A program made the position numbers and the translations under genes. From assembly GCA_035461525.1 (NCBI GenBank), contig DATHVD010000078.1:1-16610 (forward strand): a stretch of 16,610 nt of DNA. Direction: 5' to 3'. The notes beneath the pieces are model-generated. The model ran no database searches, was not told the DNA's origin, and worked only from the letters and a program-made list of their open reading frames with translations. This DNA is from JAIBJN01 sp035461525. Its GTDB lineage: Bacteria; Actinomycetota; Thermoleophilia; Gaiellales; Gaiellaceae. Of this stretch, positions 1-7,428 are shown in pieces (position 1 is the first letter of the stretch; each line of letters begins with the position of its first letter).

Positions 1-1196
1 CCCGACTCGCCGACGAGCCCGAGCGTCTCGCCCGTGCCGATCTCGATGGAGACGCCGGCCAGCGCGCGCAGGTCCTGGCCGTCCTGCCTGAATGTCCGGG
101 CGGCGTCCTCCACGCGGAGAACGGTAGAGCCGTCCTGCGACCGTCCGTGGCGCGCGTGGCGTGCGGTCGGGCCGGGCGACCCTGTGTGCGGAAGCCCGTC
201 CGCGTCCTGCCAGAAGTGGCAGCGGCTCGCGCGGGCACGGTCGACGGCGTAGAGCGGCGGCGCGTCCGTCCGGCAGACGTCCCGGGCGAGCGCGCACCGG
301 TCGGCGAAGACGCAGCCGCGGATCTCGGCGCCGATCGGCGGCAAGAACCCGGGGATGGTGTCGAGCCGGCGGTCGCTCTTGTCGACGCCGCCGCGCGGCA
401 GGCAGCGCAGGAGGCCGACCGTGTACGGGTGGCGCGGGTCCGCGAAGAGCTCCTCCGCGGGCCCCTCCTCGACGAGGCGACCTGCGTAGAGCACCCCGAC
501 CCGGTCGCACATCCGCCGGACGACGGCGAGGTTGTGGCTGATGAAGAGGACGCTCGTGCCGAGCTCGCGGCGGAGGTCGGAGACGAGGTCGAGCACCTCC
601 GCCTCCACCGTCGCGTCGAGGCCCGTCGTGGGCTCGTCGAGCACGAGCAGCGCCGGCTCGGAAGCGAGCGCCATCGCGATGACGACGCGCTGCTGCATGC
701 CGCCGGAGAGCTGGTGCGGGTAGCGTCGCATCACGCGCTCCGGCGCCGCGATCTGGACCCGGGCGAGCGCCGCGCGCGCGCGCCCGGTTGCCTCCTTCCG
801 GGGAGCGCCCGCCGCCTCGAACGCCTCGGCGATCTGGCGGCCGACCCGGATGGACGGGTTGAGCGCGGCGCCCGGGTTCTGGTAGACCATCGAGGCCGTG
901 CGCGCCCTGTACCTGCGCACCTCCGCCTCGCGAAACGCGAGGAGATCGGCGCCGTTCACCCGCACGCTGCCGTCCGTGACGCGACCGTTGCGGGCGAGGT
1001 AGCGCATGACCGCGAGGGCCGCCGTCGACTTCCCGCATCCCGACTCGCCGACGAGCCCGTACGACTCGCCCGCTCCGACGGAGAACGAGATCTCGTGCAG
1101 CACCTGCCGCCACTCGCCGCGGACGCGGTAGGCGACGCCCAGCCCGTCGACCTCGAGGGTCGGGGCGCCGGGGAGGGCGGCGGAGGCCGGGCTCAC
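1..1196 (-). CDS. Fused DppD-DppF-type peptide/nickel ABC transporter ATPase (3' partial)
   Basis: This would be the cytoplasmic ATPase that powers a Dpp/Opp-type peptide or nickel importer. I translated 398 codons by hand from a GTG start at 1196 with no stop before the window edge. Domain 1 has Walker A GESGCGKS (residues 50-57), ABC signature LSGGMQQR (163-170), Walker B LLVLDE (183-188), an H-loop His near 221 and the oligopeptide/dipeptide C-terminal HPY motif (256-258), followed by Cys-rich segments ending in RCHFW. After a linker the same frame starts a second ABC domain (RVEDAARTF, from about residue 360) and leaves the window inside its Walker A (GLVGESG). DppD and DppF functions are therefore joined in one chain, as in GsiA-type proteins. 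The GTG overlaps the dppC stop as GTGA, indicating translational coupling. The exact substrate cannot be read from the sequence. Confidence 0.93.
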   Translation of the reverse strand, partial: MSPASAALPGAPTLEVDGLGVAYRVRGEWRQVLHEISFSVGAGESYGLVGESGCGKSTAALAVMRYLARNGRVTDGSVRVNGADLLAFREAEVRRYRARTASMVYQNPGAALNPSIRVGRQIAEAFEAAGAPRKEATGRARAALARVQIAAPERVMRRYPHQLSGGMQQRVVIAMALASEPALLVLDEPTTGLDATVEAEVLDLVSDLRRELGTSVLFISHNLAVVRRMCDRVGVLYAGRLVEEGPAEELFADPRHPYTVGLLRCLPRGGVDKSDRRLDTIPGFLPPIGAEIRGCVFADRCALARDVCRTDAPPLYAVDRARASRCHFWQDADGLPHTGSPGPTARHARHGRSQDGSTVLRVEDAARTFRQDGQDLRALAGVSIEIGTGETLGLVGES

Positions 1197-2122
1197 CGCT
1201 CGAACGCCTGAGTCAGGCCGTCGGCGATCAGGTTGATGCCGACGACGAGGGTGGCGATGGCGAGCGCGGGAAACAGCGTCGGCCACCAGAAGCCGCCGCT
1301 CAGGAGGCCGTAGTGCTCGAAGATCTGAAGGCCCCAGTCTGGCGCGGGAGGCTGGATCCCGAACCCGAGGAACGAGAGCGTCGCGATCGCGAAGATCGCG
1401 TATCCGAGCCGGACCGTGAACTCGACAACGACGGGGCCGAGCACGTTCGGCAGGATCTCGCCGACCATCACGTACGGTGCGCGCTCGTTCTGGAGGCGCG
1501 CGGCCTCGACGTACTCGAGCTCACGCTCGGCGAGCACGGCGGCGCGGACGGTGCGGGCGATTATGGGCGCGAAGACGATCCCGATCACGAGGATGACGGT
1601 GATGCGCGACGGACCGAGCGCGGTCAGCGCGAGGAGGCCGATGACCACCACGGGGAGGGCGAGGAACGCGTCGACGACCCGCATGAGGACGTCGTCGACC
1701 AGGCCGCGAAAGTACCCGGTGACGAGGCCGAGCGCCGTGCCGACGACAGTGGCGAGGAGCGTCGCGAGCGGGGCGACCACGAGGATGTCGCGCGCTCCCG
1801 CGAGGACCCGCGAGAGAACGTCGCGTCCGAGCGAGTCGGTTCCTAGCCAATGCTCCCGTGAGGGCGCCTCGAGCTTGGCGAGGACGTCGGTGGCGAGCGG
1901 ATCGGCGGGCGCGATCGCCCGGCCGAAGAGGGCGCAGAAGATCCAGAACCCCGCCAGCACGGCCCCGACCAGGAACGTGCGCGACCTGAGCGCAAGGCGG
2001 ACGCGCTCGCCGAAGGCCGCACGTCCTGAATCCCGCGGCGGCGCGGTGGCCCCCGTCCCTGCTCCCGCGGGCTCCGGCAGGGCGCTCAAACCGGGACACT
2101 CCCGACACGGTCCGCGCGCCAC
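1193..2122 (-). CDS. Peptide/nickel ABC transporter permease, DppC type
   Basis: Inner-membrane permease subunit of the importer, expected to pair with the DppB-type protein and dock on the fused ATPase. It shows the DppC-type N-terminal pattern: TM1 at about residues 50-67, then the family motif HWLGTDSLGRDVLSR (91-105), several further hydrophobic segments, and the EAA loop for ATPase contact at about 203-226 (EYVEAARLQNE ... ILPN). The length of 309 residues is normal. The start is uncertain. GTG at 2122 has no clear ribosome binding site, whereas an in-frame TTG at 2089 has GGGAG 9 bases upstream and overlaps the stop of a possible 54-codon bridging frame (TTGA). Its stop overlaps the next gene's start (GTGA). 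There is a 124-base gap to dppB, unusual in an otherwise tight operon. Confidence 0.92.
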   Translation of the reverse strand: MARGPCRECPGLSALPEPAGAGTGATAPPRDSGRAAFGERVRLALRSRTFLVGAVLAGFWIFCALFGRAIAPADPLATDVLAKLEAPSREHWLGTDSLGRDVLSRVLAGARDILVVAPLATLLATVVGTALGLVTGYFRGLVDDVLMRVVDAFLALPVVVIGLLALTALGPSRITVILVIGIVFAPIIARTVRAAVLAERELEYVEAARLQNERAPYVMVGEILPNVLGPVVVEFTVRLGYAIFAIATLSFLGFGIQPPAPDWGLQIFEHYGLLSGGFWWPTLFPALAIATLVVGINLIADGLTQAFER

Positions 2123-2250
2123 GGGTGCGGTTTTCCGCTGTACGCTCGAAAGCGGGTGGTGGGCTGGGGTGCCCCGGAGGACGAGGCGGTCGGCGAGAGG
2201 CTCGCGGTGGGGCCTACGGCCGGGGCAGGCCGGGCGCGGGCGCGGGTCAC
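2086..2250 (-). CDS. Possible 54-residue coupling/leader ORF between dppB and dppC
   Basis: A GTG at 2250 overlaps the dppB stop (GTGA) and opens a 54-codon frame ending in TGA at 2088-2086, which overlaps the TTG candidate start of dppC (TTGA). The predicted product is low-complexity, rich in Ala, Pro, Arg and Ser, and resembles no family I know. Third positions are very GC-rich in the first two thirds and less so afterwards. It may only be a translated spacer that lets ribosomes terminate and reinitiate, or chance. I infer the role from the two overlaps alone. Confidence 0.22.
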   Translation of the reverse strand: MTRARARPAPAVGPTASLSPTASSSGAPQPTTRFRAYSGKPHPWRADRVGSVPV

Positions 2251-3200
2251 CTCGCGCCTCCGTACCGGATTCGCGGGTTGAGGAGCGCGTAGAGCACGTC
2301 GGCGACGAGCGTCGCGGTCAGGTAGACCAGCCCGATCACGAGGACGGTGCTCTGCAGCAGCGGGAAGTCCTTCTGCTGTGCGGCGCGGAAGAGGAGCTGG
2401 CCGACGCCCTGGTAGTTGAAGACGAGCTCCACGGCCACGAGCCCGCCGATGAGGTAACCCACCTGCGTGGCGACGACCGCGATCGTCGGCAAGAGCGAGT
2501 TCCGGAGGACGTGGCGGCGGATGACTGTCCGCCGTGGCAGGCCCTTCAGGACGGCCGTGCGCGTGTAGTCGGCGTCGAGTGCCTCGACGGTGCCGGCGCG
2601 CGCCATGCGGGCGACGTAGCCGAAGAGGACGAGCACCAGGCAGAGCGCGGGGAGGAGGAGGTACTCGATCTGCGTCAGGAGCCCGGCGCCGGCCGGCGCC
2701 TGCGCGCTCACCGGGAGGATGTCCAGCCAGAGGCCGAAGACGAGGATTAGCGTCACGGCCCAGACGAACTCCGGGACGACGGTCGCGGAGAGGCCGCCCA
2801 CCGAGATGACGCGGTCGCGCAGGCGCCCCTCGGCGAGCGCGGCCGCCACGCCTCCGAGGATACCGAGCGGGACGACGAGGACGAAGGCGAGGGCGGCGAG
2901 CTTCGCGGAGTTGGCGACGGCCGGCCCGAGCATCTCGGAGACGGGCCGCCGGAAGGCGTAGGACTCCCCGAGGTCGCCGGTGACGACCCCGCCCGCCCAG
3001 TCGAGATACTGCACGGCCGCGGGCCGGTCCGTGCCGAGCTCGGCGTTGAGCGCAGCGACCGCTTCCGGGGCGGCGAACGGGCCGAGGATCCGGCGGCCGA
3101 CGTCGCCCGGGAGCACCTGCGCGGCGACGAAGACGACGACGCTCAGGACCCAGAGCGTGACGACGGCGAGCCCGGCCCGCCTGAGGAAGAAGCGTCGCAT
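2247..3200 (-). CDS. Peptide/nickel ABC transporter permease, DppB type
   Basis: First integral-membrane permease of the Dpp/Opp-type importer. The 317 residues match the family's usual length. An N-terminal membrane helix (about 9-28) is followed by the periplasmic-loop pattern typical of DppB: LPGD (30-33), ELGTDRP (54-60), QYLDW (64-68) and GDLGES (75-80). Further hydrophobic helices follow, with the EAA loop at about 212-239 (YTRTAVLKG ... RNSLLPT). The ATG at 3200 lies 33 bases from the stop of the binding-protein gene; that gap holds a GGCGCC-GG-GGCGCC repeat (3201-3214) that could fold. The ribosome binding site is weak. The gene lies between the binding protein and DppC in the usual operon order. 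Confidence 0.95.
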   Translation of the reverse strand: MRRFFLRRAGLAVVTLWVLSVVVFVAAQVLPGDVGRRILGPFAAPEAVAALNAELGTDRPAAVQYLDWAGGVVTGDLGESYAFRRPVSEMLGPAVANSAKLAALAFVLVVPLGILGGVAAALAEGRLRDRVISVGGLSATVVPEFVWAVTLILVFGLWLDILPVSAQAPAGAGLLTQIEYLLLPALCLVLVLFGYVARMARAGTVEALDADYTRTAVLKGLPRRTVIRRHVLRNSLLPTIAVVATQVGYLIGGLVAVELVFNYQGVGQLLFRAAQQKDFPLLQSTVLVIGLVYLTATLVADVLYALLNPRIRYGGAR

Positions 3201-3233
3201 GGCGCCGGGGCGCCGGACCGCAGCAGCGCGGAC

Positions 3234-4925
3234 CTAGCCCGTGAACCCCGCCCCGCTCAGGTCGACGTGTCCCATTCCCGTCGGCTCCACGCCTGTGACC
3301 GCGGCCGACGTCGCCCCGAGGTGGAAGTAAAAGTAGGGGAAGACGACCGGCGTCTCCTCGAGCAGGAGCTCCTGGATCCTCCTCGCCGCCGCGCGCTGCG
3401 CGTCGAGGTCGAGCGCGGCGACGTAGTCGGCGACGGCGCGGTCGTAGTCGGCGTTCGCGAAGTGGGCCGAGTTCCACGTGCCCTCGCTCGTCAGCGGGGC
3501 GGTCAGGAGCACGTTGGGCACTCCCCGGTGGCCGTAGTCCGTGATGCCGAAGTCGGAGTCGAGCCATGGCGACGACCCAGGGACGCCGTCGCCATAGTAG
3601 GAGGCCGCGTCCGTGATGTTGAGCTCCACCTCGACGCCGCCGGCCCGCAGGGAGTCCTTGACGAGCTGGGCGAGCTGCGGGATCTCGAAGCCGTCCCACG
3701 TGCGGAGCTCGACCTGCAGGCTCTCCTTCCCCGCGGCGGCAAGAAGCGCCCTCGCCTCCTCGACGTTCAGTTCCCGCTGCGGCACGTCGGGGTCGGTGGA
3801 CGGGAAGACCGGCGCGAACGGGCTGTCATTGCCGACGTCCGCCTTCCCTTCCCAGAGCCCGTCCACGAGCGCGCGACGGTCCACGAGCAGCGCGATCGCG
3901 CGGCGGAGGCGGGCGTCGGAGAACGGCTCCCGGTCGGTGCGCATGTGAATCTGCCGGTGCTGCGACGCGCGAACCTCGATCACCGAGACGTTCGGGTCCG
4001 AGAGCAACGCCTGCCCGCCCGAGACCGAGAAGTTCGAGATGACGTCGATCTCGCCGCCCTGGAGCGCGAGCACCCGCGCCTGCTCCTCGGCGTAGAAGCG
4101 CAACTCGCTCGTCTCGGAGACGGGACGACGGGACGTGTCCCAGTAGTCCGGGTTGGGGACGTACGTGACGCCGACGTCGGGCGTGAAGGACTCGAGCTTC
4201 CACGGGCCCGTACCCATGAAGGACTCCTCCCACGCAGCCGGGTCGAAGTCCGCCGGCAGGACGATGACGTTGTAGTTGTCCGAGCTGACGAGGTAGGGGA
4301 AGTTGCCGTTGGGCGCGTCGAGGGCGAACTCGACGGTCGCGTCGTCGACGGCGCGCGCGTTCCCCGTGGAGAGGACGCCGGCGAAGGCGGAGAGCGCGCT
4401 CGAGCCGGCGTCCGGGTCGGAATGGAGGTTCATCGTGTAGGCGACGTCCTCGGCCGTCAGGGGCGTGCCGTCGTGGAACGTGACGCCGCGGCGAAGCGCG
4501 AACGTCCAGAGGGTGCCGTCCTCGTTGGGCGTCCAGCTCTCGGCGAGGCGCGGCTGCAGGAGGAGGTCGCGGTCCGACCAGGCGAGGTACTCGCCGCTCT
4601 GGCCCAGGATCGAGAGCCCGCCCTCATCCTGCACCTTCGTCGGGTCGAGCGCGGTCGCCGGGGCCGAGATGCCCGTCCGCAGCCTCCCACCCGCCTGAGG
4701 CGTCCCGGTCGTCTCGCCGGGGCCCGTGGCGACGGCGCTCTCGTCGTCGCCGCCGCAGGCCGCCGCCAGGAAGGAGAGCGCCGGGAGCGAGAGGCCGAGC
4801 ACCGCGCCCCGGCGGACGAACTCGCGCCGGCTTAGCTGTCCGGCCGCCAGCTCGTCGATCAGGTCGATCTCGAGGTCGGTGCTCGTCCTGCGGAAGTCGT
4901 CGACACGACGGAGGGGCTCGTCCAT
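3234..4925 (-). CDS. Peptide/nickel ABC transporter substrate-binding lipoprotein (SBP family 5), Tat-type signal
   Basis: Extracytoplasmic binding protein that would capture peptides (or a nickel chelate) for the DppBC-type permease. I place the start at ATG 4925 because AAGGAG lies 7-8 bases upstream; an in-frame start at 4970 lacks this. That gives 563 residues, normal for SBP_bac_5. The N-terminal region is long and charged, then carries a twin-arginine motif SRREFV (32-37), a hydrophobic stretch and a lipobox LAAAC with Cys57, so Tat export with lipid anchoring is likely. The mature part has family-5 features such as AESWTPNEDGTLWTFALR and FHDGTPLTAEDVAYT. It is the first gene of the operon, with a candidate promoter at 4960-4989. 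Confidence 0.95.
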   Translation of the reverse strand: MDEPLRRVDDFRRTSTDLEIDLIDELAAGQLSRREFVRRGAVLGLSLPALSFLAAACGGDDESAVATGPGETTGTPQAGGRLRTGISAPATALDPTKVQDEGGLSILGQSGEYLAWSDRDLLLQPRLAESWTPNEDGTLWTFALRRGVTFHDGTPLTAEDVAYTMNLHSDPDAGSSALSAFAGVLSTGNARAVDDATVEFALDAPNGNFPYLVSSDNYNVIVLPADFDPAAWEESFMGTGPWKLESFTPDVGVTYVPNPDYWDTSRRPVSETSELRFYAEEQARVLALQGGEIDVISNFSVSGGQALLSDPNVSVIEVRASQHRQIHMRTDREPFSDARLRRAIALLVDRRALVDGLWEGKADVGNDSPFAPVFPSTDPDVPQRELNVEEARALLAAAGKESLQVELRTWDGFEIPQLAQLVKDSLRAGGVEVELNITDAASYYGDGVPGSSPWLDSDFGITDYGHRGVPNVLLTAPLTSEGTWNSAHFANADYDRAVADYVAALDLDAQRAAARRIQELLLEETPVVFPYFYFHLGATSAAVTGVEPTGMGHVDLSGAGFTG

Positions 4926-4959
4926 GTCAGCTCTCCTTCGGGCTGTGCTCGTGAGGGCG

Positions 4960-4989
4960 CGGTTACGCACGGTCCAGGATGGCAGTCAA
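4960..4989 (-). promoter_or_regulatory. Candidate sigma-70-type promoter of the peptide-importer operon
   Basis: On the minus strand TTGACT (4989-4984) is followed after 18 bases by TAACCG (4965-4960). The -35 is close to TTGACA and the -10 is a weak match. A transcript would start near 4953 and have a short leader carrying the AAGGAG ribosome binding site of the binding-protein gene. It lies in the only gap upstream of the operon, between the egtD stop and the binding-protein start. Confidence 0.4.
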
Positions 4990-4992
4990 TCA

Positions 4993-5002
4993 CTACCGGT
5001 AG
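4993..5002. promoter_or_regulatory. Perfect 10-bp palindrome CTACCGGTAG just upstream of the -35
   Basis: CTACCGGTAG is its own reverse complement and lies 3 bases upstream of the candidate -35 box of the importer operon. That position would suit an activator or repressor half-site pair. It is short, so chance is possible, and I recognise no specific regulator. Confidence 0.25.
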
Positions 5003-5040
5003 ACGTCGCGCAGGCGGTTCGGTCAGTCCCCCGGGAGGCG

Positions 5041-6015
5041 CTACGAGGCGCGGGCAAGGACGAGCGCGAAGTCGCCCGCGCCGTCGGTCCACCACCGCTC
5101 GAGGTCGAAGCCGGCGACTGCGAGCTCGTCCGCGAGGCGCTCGCGGCGGAACTTCGCGCTCGTCTCGGTGCGCATCTCCTCGCCGGCCGCGAATGCCACC
5201 TCGAGCCCGAGCGTCCATACGGCTACGCGCTGCGGGCGCCTGGAGCGGAGCAGGATCTCGATCCGCTCCGCCTCCGCGTCCCAGCGGGCGACGTGGTCGA
5301 AGGCGTCCAGGTCGAAGTCGGCTCCGAGCTCGCGGTTGAGGACGGAGAGCACGTTCAGGTTGAAGGCGGCGGTGACGCCGGCTGGGTCATCGTAGGCGGC
5401 GAGGAGGCGCGCGGAGCTCTTGACGAGGTCGGCGCCGAGGAGCAGCAGCTCGCCCGGCCCGAGTGCGGAGCGCAGCTCGGCGAGGAACGCGGCACGGCCC
5501 GCCGGGTCGAGGTTCCCGATCGTGGAGCCGAGGAAGGCGACGAGCCGGCGGCCGTCGCGCGGGAGCAGCCCGATGTGCCGCTGAAAGTCTCCCACGACCG
5601 CGCTCACCTCGAGCCCCGGGTACTCGCGCTCGATCGCGGCCGCGGCGCTCGAGAGCGTCGCCTCGCTCACGTCGAACGGGACGAAGCGTGCGAGCGAGCC
5701 CTCGGCCGCGAAGGCGTCGAGGAGGAGCCGCGTCTTCGCCGAGGTTCCCGACCCGAGCTCGATCAGCGTCTCCGCCCGGCTCACGGCCGCGATCTCGGCC
5801 GACCGGCGCTCGAGGATCTCGCGCTCCCGCCGCGTGAGGTAGTACTCGGGCAGCCGGGTGATCTCGTCGAAGAGCTGCGAGCCGCGCTCGTCGTAGAACC
5901 AGCGCGGCGGCAGCTCCTTCGGCTCGGCGAGGAAGCCGGCGCGCGCGTCTTCGGCCAGCTCGCGCCGGAGGTCGTCCGGGGTCAGGTGCGCCTCGATGGC
6001 CGGCTGGACGCTCAT
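5041..6015 (-). CDS. egtD: L-histidine N-alpha-methyltransferase EgtD (ergothioneine biosynthesis)
   Basis: Cytoplasmic SAM-dependent enzyme that trimethylates histidine to hercynine, the first committed step of ergothioneine synthesis. The ATG at 6015 overlaps the egtB stop (ATGA); a longer in-frame extension only runs antiparallel to egtB sense. It has 324 residues, close to known EgtD. Visible family motifs are YDERGSQLFDEITRLPEYYL (41-60), the SAM-binding loop ELGSGTSAKT (86-95), GSTIGN (163-168), the NLNVL segment (about 199-203), and EMRTETSAKF (280-289). Glu284 and Ser286 of the last motif correspond to the Glu/Ser pair that contacts the histidine amine in the mycobacterial enzyme. It is coupled to egtB. 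No EgtA, EgtC or EgtE gene is seen in the window. Confidence 0.96.
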   Translation of the reverse strand: MSVQPAIEAHLTPDDLRRELAEDARAGFLAEPKELPPRWFYDERGSQLFDEITRLPEYYLTRREREILERRSAEIAAVSRAETLIELGSGTSAKTRLLLDAFAAEGSLARFVPFDVSEATLSSAAAAIEREYPGLEVSAVVGDFQRHIGLLPRDGRRLVAFLGSTIGNLDPAGRAAFLAELRSALGPGELLLLGADLVKSSARLLAAYDDPAGVTAAFNLNVLSVLNRELGADFDLDAFDHVARWDAEAERIEILLRSRRPQRVAVWTLGLEVAFAAGEEMRTETSAKFRRERLADELAVAGFDLERWWTDGAGDFALVLARAS

Positions 6016-7382
6016 GCGTCGCGCGCGCAGCGGAAGCCGGCGAAGATCTGCCGCCGGACGGGGAGGTCCCAGTTGCGGAACGTGGCCCGGGCGACGTCGG
6101 GGTGAGTAGCCCACGAGCCGCCGCGGAGCACCTTGTGGCCGGCGCCGAAGAATACCTCCGAGTACTCGGGGTAGGGGAACGCCTCGAAGCCCGGGTAGGG
6201 GAGGAAGTCGGATGCGGTCCACTCCCAGACGTCCCCGACGAGACCGCGGCAGCCCCACGGGCTCTCGCCGGCCGGGAAGCTTCCCGCGGGGGCAGGCCCG
6301 AGCCGCCGCCGGCCGAGGTTCGCGCGCTCGGGGCCCGGCGCCTCGTCGCCCCAGGGGAAGCGGCGCTTGCGCCCACCGGGCTCCCAGACGGCCGCCTTCT
6401 CCCACTCGGCCTCCGTCGGGAGGCGCTTGCCGGCCCAGCGCGCGTAGGCGTCCGCCTCGTACCAGCAGACGTGCTGAACCGGCTCGGCGGGGTCGAGCGG
6501 TCGCCGTCGCCCCAGCCGGAGGACGCTCCAGGAGCCGTCGGCCTCGCGCCGCCAGAAGTGGGGATGCTCGAGCCCCGCCTCGATGCGCCACGCCCAGCCC
6601 TCGGGGCTCCAGGCCCGCGGGTCCTCGTAGCCTCCGCCCTCGACGAAGTCCCGGAACGCGCCCGCCGTTACCGGGGTCCGGTCGATGCGGAAGGCGGGGA
6701 GGTCGACTTCGTGCGCGCCGCGCTCGTTGTCGTAGGCCCACTCGCCGGCCGGCGCGCCGAGGAGGAACGGGCCGCTCTCGACGAGCACCTCCTCGGGGCC
6801 CGCGTCCGCGTCGCGCGCTGGCCCGGCCGCGGGCGGGTCCGGATACGGCCGCCCGGCCGTGCGCAGCGCGATCGTCTGGAGCATCGTTTCCTGGTGCTGG
6901 AGCTCGTGCTGGCGAACGAGCTCGTAGACGTACCCGTCCGCGAGCAGCCGGTCGCGCGAGTCGAGCTCGAGGCCGGCGAGGACGGCGAGCGCGCGCTCAC
7001 GGACGCGCGCGAGGAAGGAGAACGCCTCGTCCGGGCCGAGGAGGGGGAGCGAGGCCCGGGCCGCCCGCTCGTTCTCGAAGGCGTCGTAGAGCCTGTCGCC
7101 TTCGGCGAGCAGCGCGGCGTCGCCGCCGAGCCGGCGGACGAGCCAGAGCTCCTCGAAGTAGCCGATGTGGGCGACGTCCCAGACGAGCGGCGACATGATC
7201 GTCGAGTGCTGCCCGACCAGGTCGGCGTACGAGAGCGGCGCGACGAGCTCGAGCGTGAGGCGACGCGCGTCGGCCAGCGCGGCGGCCAGAGCCTGCTCGC
7301 GGTCGCTGCCGGATGCGGCGTGCCTGGTCGTCGGCATTCGCGGTACGTACGGTCGTGCGAGCGCCCGGAACGTTACGTTCAA
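6012..7382 (-). CDS. egtB: Hercynine oxygenase EgtB (iron-dependent sulfoxide synthase, ergothioneine biosynthesis)
   Basis: Non-haem iron enzyme that joins a thiol donor (gamma-glutamylcysteine or cysteine) to hercynine using O2. The N-terminal DinB-type domain carries the presumed three-His iron site: His72 in DVAHIGYFEE, and His159/His163 in RQHELQHQE. The C-terminal FGE-sulfatase-type domain (about 198-454) shows LPTEAEWEKA (321-330), GDVWEWT (383-389), RGGSW (420-424) and GFRCA near the end. The length of 456 residues is typical. TTG at 7382 is chosen because TAGCCT lies exactly 6 bases upstream, the leaderless pattern seen at other genes here; ATG at 7337 is the alternative. Its stop overlaps the egtD start (ATGA). 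Whether the sulfur donor is gamma-Glu-Cys cannot be read with confidence. Confidence 0.96.
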   Translation of the reverse strand: MNVTFRALARPYVPRMPTTRHAASGSDREQALAAALADARRLTLELVAPLSYADLVGQHSTIMSPLVWDVAHIGYFEELWLVRRLGGDAALLAEGDRLYDAFENERAARASLPLLGPDEAFSFLARVRERALAVLAGLELDSRDRLLADGYVYELVRQHELQHQETMLQTIALRTAGRPYPDPPAAGPARDADAGPEEVLVESGPFLLGAPAGEWAYDNERGAHEVDLPAFRIDRTPVTAGAFRDFVEGGGYEDPRAWSPEGWAWRIEAGLEHPHFWRREADGSWSVLRLGRRRPLDPAEPVQHVCWYEADAYARWAGKRLPTEAEWEKAAVWEPGGRKRRFPWGDEAPGPERANLGRRRLGPAPAGSFPAGESPWGCRGLVGDVWEWTASDFLPYPGFEAFPYPEYSEVFFGAGHKVLRGGSWATHPDVARATFRNWDLPVRRQIFAGFRCARDA

Positions 7383-7388
7383 CGCCGG

Positions 7389-7398
7389 AGGCTAGGAT
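7389..7398. promoter_or_regulatory. Overlapping divergent -10 boxes of egtB and the ATP-grasp gene
   Basis: Minus strand: TAGCCT (7394-7389) followed by six bases and the TTG start of egtB, giving a leaderless transcript. Plus strand: TAGGAT (7393-7398), which would start RNA near 7405, about 24 bases ahead of the ATP-grasp ATG. The two boxes share the TA step at 7393-7394, so polymerase could occupy only one at a time. No convincing -35 was seen on either side. Confidence 0.45.
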
Positions 7399-7404
7399 TC
7401 CCTT

Positions 7405-7419
7405 CCTGCCGCAGGCAGG
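7405..7419 (+). promoter_or_regulatory. Hairpin at the predicted 5' end of the ATP-grasp mRNA
   Basis: CCTGCC-GCA-GGCAGG is a perfect 6-bp inverted repeat with a 3-base loop. It starts where the transcript from TAGGAT (7393-7398) should begin and ends next to the only weak ribosome-binding-like sequence (CAGGG, ending 8 bases before ATG 7429). It could stabilise the mRNA 5' end or mask translation, or be a protein-binding palindrome. Confidence 0.3.
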
Positions 7420-7428
7420 GCCGCCGCC

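Noticed and set aside
3201..3214. GGCGCC-GG-GGCGCC as an attenuator between the binding-protein and dppB genes
   Set aside because: Each half is itself palindromic and such GC runs are frequent here; there is no further support.
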